Source of the DNA: Streptomyces lanatus
GTDB taxonomy: Bacteria > Actinomycetota > Actinomycetes > Streptomycetales > Streptomycetaceae
DNA length: 64,000 nucleotides
Direction of reading: 5' to 3'
Assembly: GCF_014655715.1 (NCBI RefSeq)
Contig: NZ_BNBM01000012.1
Span: 233,847-297,846, forward strand
Shown here: in pieces, positions 41,601-49,309 of the stretch
How positions within the stretch are numbered: position 1 is the stretch's first letter
Layout of the letters: each line of letters starts with the position of its first letter
Translations under genes and position numbers: made by a program
Notes under the pieces: model-generated
Databases searched by the model: none
Seen by the model: only the letters and a program-made list of their open reading frames with translations
What the model was told of the DNA's origin: nothing

Positions 41601-42177
41601 CGCCGACGTCACCACGCCCGCCCTCGCGGGGAGGGTCGCCGCCCTCGTACGGGACGCGGCGGAGCGGCAACCGGAGACGGCCGCCGACCTGGCCGCGTAC
41701 ATCGACCGGCGCCTCGACCACGGCCCGAGCGCCCGCGCCGTACTCCTCCCCCTGGTCACCGACCTCCTCCACAGCGGCACGGAACCGGTGCGGGCCGCCC
41801 TGGCCGCCGTGCTCGCGACCTCCGGCACCGCCGCCTCCCGGCCCCTGCGCCGCGAACTGCGCGCGTTCTTCCTCGGCCATGAACACGCCCCCGCCGTTCT
41901 GGACGCCTTCCTGCACGCCACCGTCCAGCGGGCCGGTGACCGTGCGGACGACGATCTGCGCGGCCTCGTCCACCACACCGGACTGCTGCTCGTCCGCACC
42001 CCGGACGGCGCGGCCCGGTTCGACCGCGGCCTGGTCGACCTGGGCCGCCATGTACCCGGCTTCGCCACCCGCGTCGCCGGCTGGCTGACCGACACCCCGC
42101 AGGAGTGGTCGGCCGTGGTGGGCCCCAGCACCCGCCGGATGATCGAGAACCTGGCCGGCGTACGAGTTCCCGCCTGA
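38650..42177 (+). CDS. STAND-type NTPase with a trypsin-like domain lacking the catalytic serine
   Basis: 1175 residues. The N-terminal ~230 have a chymotrypsin-like fold: GLGFLADHRGTLVTSHEVV (His81), LDLALVR (Asp115), but the serine motif reads GAAGGPV with Ala195 where GxSGGPV is expected. An NTPase follows: Walker A GAPGSGRTT (307-315; Arg313 in the usual Lys place), Walker B LLLLLDGPEE (Asp391), VACRAEY and HPLTLRLL, as in NACHT/STAND proteins. The last ~600 residues are helical HEAT-like repeats. ATG at 38650 behind GGGGAGG. No membrane segment. It lies alone between truB and ribF. The build resembles signal-sensing STAND switches, some of which act in phage defence, but a housekeeping role is possible. 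Function unknown. Confidence 0.75.
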   Translation: MAGRGPRAGGARRTPEGTRYDGDRSEAFVDGAGAEWSVGGPQDARRSEPADAALVRIHDLAGRPRGLGFLADHRGTLVTSHEVVDGLPWLVLLAAADDRSCVVPASAVTPLPALDLALVRTEGLGVAPLPVSARERIETGAYVRIPAGGWREARVLGEASVTYTATDRVHRLDDALELAIGTAGRDALRLGGGAAGGPVLDAGTGTVVGVLGTALRSGRGDAGFAVPLRPPPHGPLAELLAENAATVPAYGTDLNLAGVLELTATSIGQDGPDAGGAGAVTPVERAATAREFDAFAASGAAVLALVGAPGSGRTTELAALAARRKAPTLWLRGADLKDGDASVADAARRALARAARIVAASSGLTTLGDTTPERLAHLAHRTGRPLLLLLDGPEEMPPLLSHRLTEWTDGTAQWLRETGARLVVACRAEYWEGAGAEFPEGVLYGAAEPETAAASLPPCVRLHDLAPDEAHQARARYGIPDGALAEPDARHPLTLRLLAEVRAALPGSPTPGRVDRDDVLSAHLDLMCLRIAVRLAAENGLRGTAVRRLAAKVSGQVHEAARRSLGPGQGELDRASFEAVFPWGPAPATLGGGTGWASAVLTEGLLVPAGNGYRFAHEELADWIQGMHLDLDEALHALVHRRRTDPDAAHPLPVPHHRIGPVVEALLQLPSGCQLAARLQELIHALDTDRHSWWAGRLLAETLLRVPDAMPYQDVLHLLTDRIVAWRRHQRSVPREFGPGFWTALPLPDAERLDLLRRLVLADGPPADTDEPSPTRYLDAVARLLADDPTAVQRHLTRWFDDDRPLPATPHATVAHAAQALLHTHRQRALDSLTETLVDSAHRKADELLAVLAEEETSVLCRAVDRWAHDERPARRVAAVAYGLRVAPHARTEADREPLRHAALALLARPDDCTLHGGALALLVRDPRTRTRHLAQALAHFAAADPQLPADALVPALATHTEPVLDAFRTRLSRPGAAEALRTLADVTTPALAGRVAALVRDAAERQPETAADLAAYIDRRLDHGPSARAVLLPLVTDLLHSGTEPVRAALAAVLATSGTAASRPLRRELRAFFLGHEHAPAVLDAFLHATVQRAGDRADDDLRGLVHHTGLLLVRTPDGAARFDRGLVDLGRHVPGFATRVAGWLTDTPQEWSAVVGPSTRRMIENLAGVRVPA

Positions 42178-42303
42178 CCAGGGCCTCGTCACGTGCACCC
42201 GGTCACAGGGCAGACACCGATGCGGGCCGGGGGCGTACGGCATGGCACCCTTAGACCTGCGTAAGAAGCGTGACAAGCGGACGGGCGACAGGGAGCAGGC
42301 ACA

Positions 42304-43251
42304 GTGCAGCGCTGGCGTGGCTTGGAGGACATCCCCCAGGACTGGGGGCGCAGCGTCGTCACCATCGGTTCCTATGACGGAGTCCACCGCGGGCACCAGC
42401 TGATCATCCGGCACGCCGTGGACCGCGCGCGCGAGCTGGGCGTCCCGGCGGTCGTCGTGACCTTCGACCCCCACCCCAGCGAGGTCGTGCGCCCCGGCAG
42501 CCATCCGCCCCTGCTCGCCCCGCACCACAGCCGCGCCGACCTGATGGCCGGGCTCGGCGTGGACGCGGTGCTGATCCTCCCCTTCACCACCGAGTTCTCG
42601 AAGCTGTCGCCGGCCGAGTTCGTGGTCAAGGTCCTGGTCGACAAGCTGCACGCCAAGGCGGTCGTCGAGGGCCCGAACTTCCGCTTCGGACACCGCGCGG
42701 CGGGCAACGTCGAATTCCTCGCCGAGCAGGGCAAGGTCTACGACTTCGAGGTCGAGGTCGTCGACCTGTACGTGACCGGCGAGGCGGGCGGCGGCGAACC
42801 GTTCTCCTCCACCCTCACCCGGCGCCTGGTCGCCGAGGGCGATGTCGAGGGCGCCGCCGAGATCCTGGGCCGCCCGCACCGCGTCGAGGGCGTCGTGGTG
42901 CGAGGCGCCCAGCGGGGCCGCGAACTCGGCTTCCCGACCGCCAACGTCGAGACCCTGCCCCACACCGCCATCCCCGCCGACGGCGTCTACGCCGGCTGGC
43001 TCCACGCCCAGGGCGAGGCCATGCCGGCCGCGATCTCCGTCGGCACCAACCCCCAGTTCGACGGCACGGAGCGCACGGTGGAGGCGTACGCCATCGACCG
43101 CGTCGGACTCGACCTCTACGGCCTGCATGTGGCGGTGGACTTCCTCGCCTACGTCCGCGGGCAGCAGAAGTTCGAGTCGCTGGACGCGCTGTTGGAGGCG
43201 ATGGGGCGGGATGTGCAGCGGTGTCGGGAGCTGATCGGGGACGCGGGCTGA
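42304..43251 (+). CDS. ribF: Bifunctional riboflavin kinase/FAD synthetase
   Basis: 315 residues. N-terminal FAD synthetase with a nucleotidyltransferase HxGH-type site (GSYDGVHRGHQ) and VTFDPHP; C-terminal flavokinase with GAQRGRELGFPTANV and GTNPQFDGTERTVEAY. Makes FMN and FAD from riboflavin. GTG start at 42304. Convergent with the ESX-associated ATPase gene across a strong shared terminator. Confidence 0.96.
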   Translation: MQRWRGLEDIPQDWGRSVVTIGSYDGVHRGHQLIIRHAVDRARELGVPAVVVTFDPHPSEVVRPGSHPPLLAPHHSRADLMAGLGVDAVLILPFTTEFSKLSPAEFVVKVLVDKLHAKAVVEGPNFRFGHRAAGNVEFLAEQGKVYDFEVEVVDLYVTGEAGGGEPFSSTLTRRLVAEGDVEGAAEILGRPHRVEGVVVRGAQRGRELGFPTANVETLPHTAIPADGVYAGWLHAQGEAMPAAISVGTNPQFDGTERTVEAYAIDRVGLDLYGLHVAVDFLAYVRGQQKFESLDALLEAMGRDVQRCRELIGDAG

Positions 43252-43289
43252 GGCTTGCGGGCTGGGACTTACTGAGACTTACGACGGCG

Positions 43290-43320
43290 AAGGGCCGGCA
43301 CCTTGAGGGTGCCGGCCCTT
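43290..43320. terminator. Bidirectional terminator between ribF and the MinD-like gene
   Basis: Perfect 13-bp stem AAGGGCCGGCACC/GGTGCCGGCCCTT, 5-base loop TTGAG. The flanking A and T bases give a short U-tract in either direction, fitting the convergent genes on both sides. Confidence 0.85.
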
Positions 43321-43339
43321 TCGTCTGCCCGTACGCCCC

Positions 43340-46300
43340 CTATTGCTGGGTCCAGCCGGGCGGCACCGAGCCCGGTGGCTGACCGGGCTGCTGGCCCTGC
43401 TGGGGATCCTGTTGCGGCGCCTGCTGCTGCCAGCCCTGGCCGGGCGCTGGCTGCTGCGGGGCCTGCTGACCCCAGCCTTCGCCCGGCTGCGGCTGGGCGT
43501 AGGGCTGCTGCGGCGGCTGTTGGGCCGGGTAGCCCTGCTGCGGGTACTGCATGTTCGGGTTGCCGAAGCCCTGCTGAGTACGGGCGATGTCCTCGGCGAT
43601 GACGGCGGCGAGGTCGAAGTAGGCCTCGCGCGTCTTGGGACGCATCATGTCGAGGTCGACCTCGGCGCCCGCCGAGAGGTGCTCGTCGAAGGGGATCACG
43701 ACGACACCGCGGCACCGGGTCTCGAAGTGCGCGACGATGTCCTCGACCTTGATCATCTTGCCGGTCTCACGAACCCCGGAGATCACGGTGATCGACCGCT
43801 GGACGAGATCCGCGAAACCGTTCGCGGACAGCCAGTCGAGCGTCGTCGAGGCGCTGCTCGCACCGTCCACCGACGGGGTGGAGATGATGATCAGCTGGTC
43901 CGCGAGGTCCAGCACACCGCGCATCGCGCTGTAGAGCAGACCGGTACCGGAGTCCGTGAGGATGATCGGGTACTGGCGGCCCAGCACGTCCAGCGCACTG
44001 CGGTAGTCCTGGTCGTTGAAGGTGGTGGACACCGCGGGGTCCACATCGTTGGCGATGATCTCCAGGCCGGAGGGCGCCTGCGAGGTGAAGCGGCGGATGT
44101 CCATGTAGCTGTTGAGCTGCGGGATCGCCTGCACCAGGTCACGGATCGTCGCGCCCGTCTCACGCCGCACACGTCGGCCGAGGGTGCCGGCGTCCGGGTT
44201 GGCGTCGATAGCCAGGATCTTGTCCTGCCGCTCAGTGGCGAGAGTCGCGCCCAGTGACATGGTCGTCGTGGTCTTGCCGACGCCGCCCTTGAGGCTGATG
44301 ACCGCGATCCGGTAGCAGGACATCACCGGCGTACGGATCAGCCCCAGCTTCCGCTCGCGCTCCGCCTGCTCCTTCTTGGCGCCGAGCTTGAAGCGTGACG
44401 GGCCCTGGTTGTTCTTGCGTGCCTTGGGCTGGTTGCGAAGCAGCCGGTCCGAGGACAGCTCCACCGCGGCGTTGTAGCCGAGCGGGGTGCCCGGCGCCGC
44501 TTGCTGCTGCTGGGGCGCACCGGGTCCCGCCTGCGGGCCGGGCGGTGCGCTCCAGCCCTGGTTGCCGTAGGCAGCGGGGTTCTGCTGGGCGGGGGGCTGC
44601 TGCGGTGCCTGCTGCTGGGGGTGGGGCTGTTGCGGTTGCTGCTGGGCCGGGGGCTGTTGCTGTGGTGCCTGCTGCTCGGGCTGCTGGGGGTAGCCGTAAC
44701 CGCCCTGCTGCTGGGGTGGGTAGCCGTAGCCGGGCTGCGGTTGCGGCTGCTGAGGCTGCTGTTGGGGGTAGCCGTAGCCGTCGGGATGGGGCTGCTGGGC
44801 CTGGTGCGGCGGCTGAACCTGCTGGGGCTGCGGCTGGCCGGGGTGCTGCTGGGCCGGCTGCTGGGGATAGCCGTAGCCGGCGGCCTGAGGCTGGGCGGGC
44901 GGCTGCGGCTGAGCCGCCTGGCGCGGGTCGACCGGCGCGGGCTGTGCGGTCTGCGAGGGGTACCCGGGCTGGGTCTGGGGCTGGGCCGGACCGAACGCGC
45001 CCTGCGGCGGGGGCTGGTGAGCCGGCTGACCGGTCTGGTCGGGGTGCGGCTGGGCCGGGGGCTGTCCCTGGGGGTAGCCGTAGCCGGGGGCCTGGCCTGC
45101 TGCGGCAGCTGCCGCAGCGGCCTGCGGGTCCGGGTGGCCTGCCTGCTGCGCGGGGGCGAAGCCCTGGGGGAGCGGGGGGAGGGGCTGGCCCTGCTGGGGC
45201 GGTGGGGGGGCCTGGGCTGCGGGCTGCTGGGCCTGCGGCTGTGCCTGAGGCTGCTGCGGCTGGGGCTGCTCGGGAGCCTGGCCGGTGGGCTGGGCCTGTG
45301 GCTGCTGCTGCGGCTCCTGGACCTGGGCCGTCGGCGGGGTCGCGGGCACCGGGGCTGCCGGTGCCCCCGGCTCCGCTTCCGGCGTCGCGGGTGCGGCCTC
45401 GGCGCCGGGCTGCGCGGGGGAGTCCGCGTCGGCCGGGGTCGGCTCGTTGCTCTCCGGGACGGATACGGACCCGGTGGAATCACCCGGCTCCGGCTCGTCG
45501 CCCGGCTGCTCCTCCGGCTCGTCGTCGGCGCCGCCCCCGAAGAGCAGTGCCGCTTCCGCGTCGGCGGCGGCGTGGTTGAGCTCGATCTCGGGCTGCGCCG
45601 GGGCGGGCGCCACCGGGACACCGGCCGCCGGGGTGGCGGTCGGGGCAGGAGGGGCGGACGCGGCCTGGGCGTCGTCGTCGACCGGGCGCAGTACGGGAAA
45701 GCCGGGCGCAGCGGGGGCGGCCGACGACTGCTGGACGGGTGCGACAGGGGCGGCGGGCGGCGGTGTGGGGGCGGTCGGCGGCTGGGCGGGCGTCTGCTGC
45801 TGGGGATAGCCGTAGCCGCCGGACGTGTCATGACCTGGCTGGGGCGCGCCGAAGCCGCCCGAGGTGTCCTGGCCCTGCTGCGGATAGCCGTAACCACCCG
45901 AAGTGTCCTGGTTCGGCTGGGGAGCGCCGAAGCCGCCGGACGTGTCGTGGCCCGGCTGAGGCACGCCGAAGCCACCCGAGGTGTCCTGGCCGGGCTGAGG
46001 TGCGCCGGTCGGTGCCTGCTGCGGATAGCCGTACCCGCCGGCCACGGGGGTGCCGCCCTGCGGCTGCGCGGGCTGCTGCTGCGGGAAGCCGTAGCCACCC
46101 GCGGCCGGGCCCTGCTGGTTGGCGGGCGTGCCCTGGGCCGGGGTGTGCTGGGGCGGCTGCCCCGGCTGCTGCGCAGGCACACCAGGGGCCTGCTGCTGCG
46201 GTACGCCGGGAACCTGCGGCTGCGCCGGTGCGGGCGGCTGCTGCGCGGGCGCCTGGGACGCGGGAACGCCGGGCGGCCCCATGGGCGACCCGATCGGTGG

Positions 46301-46495
46301 TCCGCTCGGCGGTGGTGGCGAGTTCTGGCCGGCGGCGTCCTGCTGTCCGTCCCCGGAGGAGCCACCCTGTGTGCTTTGGGCGTACCAGGCGGGAGGTGTG
46401 TAGACGATTTCGAACTCGCCGGTGAGATCCACCTCGTGATCGTCCCCGTCCGAGGAAGGGCTCCCGCCGTTGTACTCGGACCGATCCCTGTTCAC
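43340..46495 (-). CDS. ESX-associated MinD/EspI-like ATPase with Pro/Gln-rich N-terminus
   Basis: 1051 residues. Roughly 700 residues of Pro/Gln/Ala/Gly low-complexity sequence with many GYGYPQQ repeats precede a MinD/ParA-type ATPase (from about 730) with deviant Walker A KGGVGKTTTT, the switch region DANPDAGTLG and IILTDSGTGLL. A shorter PQQ tail follows. Mycobacterial EspI has the same plan and is linked to ESX control. GTG chosen at 46495 because AGGAGG lies a few bases upstream; an ATG at 46570 is in frame but unsupported. Its place beside eccE supports an ESX role. Confidence 0.85.
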   Translation of the reverse strand: MNRDRSEYNGGSPSSDGDDHEVDLTGEFEIVYTPPAWYAQSTQGGSSGDGQQDAAGQNSPPPPSGPPIGSPMGPPGVPASQAPAQQPPAPAQPQVPGVPQQQAPGVPAQQPGQPPQHTPAQGTPANQQGPAAGGYGFPQQQPAQPQGGTPVAGGYGYPQQAPTGAPQPGQDTSGGFGVPQPGHDTSGGFGAPQPNQDTSGGYGYPQQGQDTSGGFGAPQPGHDTSGGYGYPQQQTPAQPPTAPTPPPAAPVAPVQQSSAAPAAPGFPVLRPVDDDAQAASAPPAPTATPAAGVPVAPAPAQPEIELNHAAADAEAALLFGGGADDEPEEQPGDEPEPGDSTGSVSVPESNEPTPADADSPAQPGAEAAPATPEAEPGAPAAPVPATPPTAQVQEPQQQPQAQPTGQAPEQPQPQQPQAQPQAQQPAAQAPPPPQQGQPLPPLPQGFAPAQQAGHPDPQAAAAAAAAGQAPGYGYPQGQPPAQPHPDQTGQPAHQPPPQGAFGPAQPQTQPGYPSQTAQPAPVDPRQAAQPQPPAQPQAAGYGYPQQPAQQHPGQPQPQQVQPPHQAQQPHPDGYGYPQQQPQQPQPQPGYGYPPQQQGGYGYPQQPEQQAPQQQPPAQQQPQQPHPQQQAPQQPPAQQNPAAYGNQGWSAPPGPQAGPGAPQQQQAAPGTPLGYNAAVELSSDRLLRNQPKARKNNQGPSRFKLGAKKEQAERERKLGLIRTPVMSCYRIAVISLKGGVGKTTTTMSLGATLATERQDKILAIDANPDAGTLGRRVRRETGATIRDLVQAIPQLNSYMDIRRFTSQAPSGLEIIANDVDPAVSTTFNDQDYRSALDVLGRQYPIILTDSGTGLLYSAMRGVLDLADQLIIISTPSVDGASSASTTLDWLSANGFADLVQRSITVISGVRETGKMIKVEDIVAHFETRCRGVVVIPFDEHLSAGAEVDLDMMRPKTREAYFDLAAVIAEDIARTQQGFGNPNMQYPQQGYPAQQPPQQPYAQPQPGEGWGQQAPQQPAPGQGWQQQAPQQDPQQGQQPGQPPGSVPPGWTQQ

Positions 46496-46750
46496 TGCTT
46501 GCCTCCTGGTCAGCCACTGCTGCTGAGCTGGTCGTCGTCGCGGCCGGGCGGACCGAGTGGCTAGTCCCACGCGACTGCGATCGTCACCGCACCACCAGAA
46601 GCCTAATCACTCGCATGGCGGGCCGTAAAAGCCCCCATGGGCGCGGACGCTATAGCGCGGGATGCGGTGACGGAAGAGCTTCGTGGGCCTGCGGTGGAAA
46701 GCCCCCTGGGCGCGGGCCCGTTCAGGTCCGCGCCCGGCGACGACGACGCG

Positions 46751-47593
46751 TCAGTCCATGCGGCGGGCCACGCCGAGCAGGCCCGTCTCCGCATCGGTCG
46801 GCTCGGTCATCACGAACTTCTGGTGCTTGCGGGTGCACCACAGGGCGACCCCGTCGTGCAGGGTCGGCAGGTGCTGGAGCTGATCCTCGGGGACGCCCAG
46901 CGTGTCCCGTACGGCCTCGGTCTCGTAGGGCGAAATGCGCTGGATTCCCACCAGATGGGCCTGCGCCAGCAAGCGCGGCGCGTGCTCACTGACGAAGGGC
47001 AGCACCGTCACCACGGACTGCCACGGCACGGACGTCACACGGCCGCGAGGCGGGCGGATGCCGCAGTCACGGAACAGCACGACCGGACTCGACACGGACG
47101 GACCCTGCGCGGGCACGCGACCCACGGGATACACGGTCACACACTGCTGGCCGCCGCCCGCCGCCTGGGCCAACTGCTGCCAGGCCTGCGGACGTCCGGT
47201 CTCGACACCCACGCGCGCTCCCGTGGCGGCGGCACGCAGCGCCAGCACCTGGGCCAGCCACAGGCCGCCCACGAGCACGACATCGAAAGGGGTCGGACGG
47301 GACAGCCCGAGCACCGCCGGATGTGACTCCGGGTCGGTGCCGATGATCACGCCGTCGTCACCGAGCGGCATATTGATCGCGGCGAGTTCGTCGGCGGTGA
47401 CGACATGACGGTTGCGGCGCGGGCCGCGCAGCCCGAACCCGGGGCTGAAGATGCGGCGTTGCTGCTGCTGCGGCTCCGGCTGCCGGATGATCGGGATCAT
47501 GCCGGTGTCGGTGGGCGAGGCCACGTGCGCGGGCGTACGCGCGGGGTTACGGCCCGGCTGTCCCGGGGGCATCGTCTGGGCGGGGTGGGACAT
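46751..47593 (-). CDS. Conserved ESX-locus protein of unknown function
   Basis: 280 residues. A Pro/Gln-rich first ~60 residues, then a globular part with VLGLSRPTPFDVVLVGGLWLAQVLALRAA-type sequence and conserved PVGRVP and TLHDGVALWCTRKHQKF segments. No catalytic motif or secretion signal recognised. It is coupled to eccE: its start codon overlaps the eccE stop. This position between eccE and the MinD-like gene suggests a cytoplasmic or membrane-associated part of the streptomycete ESX system. Confidence 0.75.
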   Translation of the reverse strand: MSHPAQTMPPGQPGRNPARTPAHVASPTDTGMIPIIRQPEPQQQQRRIFSPGFGLRGPRRNRHVVTADELAAINMPLGDDGVIIGTDPESHPAVLGLSRPTPFDVVLVGGLWLAQVLALRAAATGARVGVETGRPQAWQQLAQAAGGGQQCVTVYPVGRVPAQGPSVSSPVVLFRDCGIRPPRGRVTSVPWQSVVTVLPFVSEHAPRLLAQAHLVGIQRISPYETEAVRDTLGVPEDQLQHLPTLHDGVALWCTRKHQKFVMTEPTDAETGLLGVARRMD

Positions 47594-48912
47594 CAGTACG
47601 TACCTCCGAGCGGCAGAGTGGCGAGAGCACCGGGGACCTGCTCCCGGTCGAGGCGGACCAGGCCGACCTTCGAGGCACTCGCGGCCCGCTCCAACTCGCG
47701 CCCCACCTGGCCGAGTTCACTGTCACCGCGGGCGGTGACCCGGATGTGCCCGGTGAGCGAGACACCCCGGTTCCCGGCCTTGCTCAGGGTCATGCTGAAC
47801 GTCGTGGCCAGCACCGGCAGCGAGGTGAACCGCGTCACCAGCTCCGGCAGCGCCGCCCCGCCACTGCCCAACTGCGGCCAGCGGGAGACCCAGTACGTGG
47901 TGTGCCACCGGTCGTCGACCCGCCAAGTACGCACCGCCTCGACCGTACGACGCTGGGTGCGCCCGTCCTGCCCGTGCTGCGCGTTGGCGCGCGGGTTCAG
48001 GCAACTGGACGTCGCCAGGGCCTGCACCAGCTCGGTCTCGTCCAGGATCGTCGCGTTGAACCCGGCGCCGGCCAGTCGGCTCGCCAACTGGTCGGCCACC
48101 CGCAGCAGTGCGCGCTGCGCACCGGGAACGCCGTCGCCGCGCGCCTGCACGGCTTCCGAGCACAGCTCCGGGTCGAGCTTGAGGGCGACCCAGGTGAGCC
48201 GCAGCGCGGGGGAGCCGGCCTGCGCCTGCAGAGGGCCGTACGACCGCGCGGCCAGTGACTGCTGGGGCAGGTGCGGCGCGGGCGCCGGCTGGGTGTGCTG
48301 CACGACCTGCGCGGAGGCCAGCCGGATCCCGTCGACCTCGAGCGCGTCCTGGATCAGCCGCAACGGCAGCTGCCGTCCGGCGGTCCCGGGACGCAGCGGC
48401 TGGTCACCGGGCTGGACGAACAGGACGGCCGTGAGGAAGGTGCCGTCACCGATCATGCCGATGGAGCGGTCGTCACGGGAGACGAAGGAGTACGTCCGCA
48501 GCGCGGGGTCGCACTCCACGACCGGCGCCAGCATCGCGTCGGTGCCGGGCGGCACGGGTGTCTTGGCGTCACGCTTGCGCTGCCGCAGCGCCCGCGTCGT
48601 CTCGTACCACTCGGGCAGCGGCCGCCGACCACGGCGCAGCACGGCCATGAGGAGCAGCAGCGCCGCCACGGCGCCGGCCGGGGCCAGCAGCCAGGAGGCG
48701 TCGGCGGCCCAGGCGACCAGCATCACGGCGGCCGCGAGCTCCACCAGGATGAGCTGCTGCAGCCGTACCGGACCCAGACCGCCCGGACGGGGCAGCGTGC
48801 GGGGCGATGCGGCGGCGGGGGCGGTGGGAGTGGCCGACGTACGTCTGCCGCCCGGCCCTCCCTGTTGCTGCGGTGCGCGGCGTCCGCGCCGGGTGCTCGT
48901 AGCGCTGGTCAT
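47593..48912 (-). CDS. eccE: Type VII secretion protein EccE
   Basis: About 439 residues from the ATG at 48912; ATGs at 48924 and 48972 are alternatives. A basic N-terminus (TRRGRRAPQQ) is followed by two close membrane helices (about 55-95) and a long soluble domain that includes LPEWYETTRALRQRK and SIGMIGDGTFLTAVLFVQPG. This is the EccE plan: a peripheral membrane component of the ESX translocon. Divergent from eccB. Confidence 0.82.
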   Translation of the reverse strand: MTSATSTRRGRRAPQQQGGPGGRRTSATPTAPAAASPRTLPRPGGLGPVRLQQLILVELAAAVMLVAWAADASWLLAPAGAVAALLLLMAVLRRGRRPLPEWYETTRALRQRKRDAKTPVPPGTDAMLAPVVECDPALRTYSFVSRDDRSIGMIGDGTFLTAVLFVQPGDQPLRPGTAGRQLPLRLIQDALEVDGIRLASAQVVQHTQPAPAPHLPQQSLAARSYGPLQAQAGSPALRLTWVALKLDPELCSEAVQARGDGVPGAQRALLRVADQLASRLAGAGFNATILDETELVQALATSSCLNPRANAQHGQDGRTQRRTVEAVRTWRVDDRWHTTYWVSRWPQLGSGGAALPELVTRFTSLPVLATTFSMTLSKAGNRGVSLTGHIRVTARGDSELGQVGRELERAASASKVGLVRLDREQVPGALATLPLGGTY

Positions 48913-49309
48913 CCCCCGGGACATCCCTTTCGCGAAGTAGTGGCCGTTCGCCGGGCCCACATCGTGAATCATCCATCGTCAATGCGAGTGGCTCACGGTA
49001 CCCGCTGCGGAACGCGAGGCGACACAGGGGACACCGAAACCCCAGGTGGCCAGCCAATCACGTGCGGGGCCCGCATGGTGGAGCGCTGTCGTGAAGCTCT
49101 GTGAAGATGCGGGGGCGGCCGCGCACCTGATGAATCGTCCTCGCGTGGCGCAGGGCATAGTAGGTGCCTGCGCGGCCGAAGTGGCCCTTGGAGCACGGTC
49201 GTATCGCATGCGGCCGTATCGACTGCAGTCGTAGCGAATGGATTCGTATCGACCTCGGCCGTAACGCAGCAAACGCGATTGAGCATCACAAACGGGAGAA
49301 ACGGGGACC
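48913..49309. promoter_or_regulatory. Divergent eccE/eccB control region
   Basis: 397 bases between two ESX genes read outward. No convincing gene on either strand. It must hold both promoters; no clear -35/-10 pair was seen. The right third contains the five-unit 15-base periodic array listed separately. Confidence 0.5.
49200..49274. repeat. Five 15-base periodic CGTATCG units upstream of eccB
   Basis: CGTATCG, CGTATCG, CGTAGCG, CGTATCG and CGTAACG begin at 49200, 49215, 49230, 49245 and 49260, exactly 15 bases apart, with variable 8-base spacers. The array ends 35 bases before the eccB start, so it lies in the promoter or leader. It may be a multi-site protein-binding array; the period also equals five codons. 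Confidence 0.7.

Noticed and set aside
44501..46564. Long Leu/Arg/Gly-rich plus-strand frame opposite the MinD-like gene
   Set aside because: Created by the repetitive Pro/Gln codons on the other strand; no start signal or domain.
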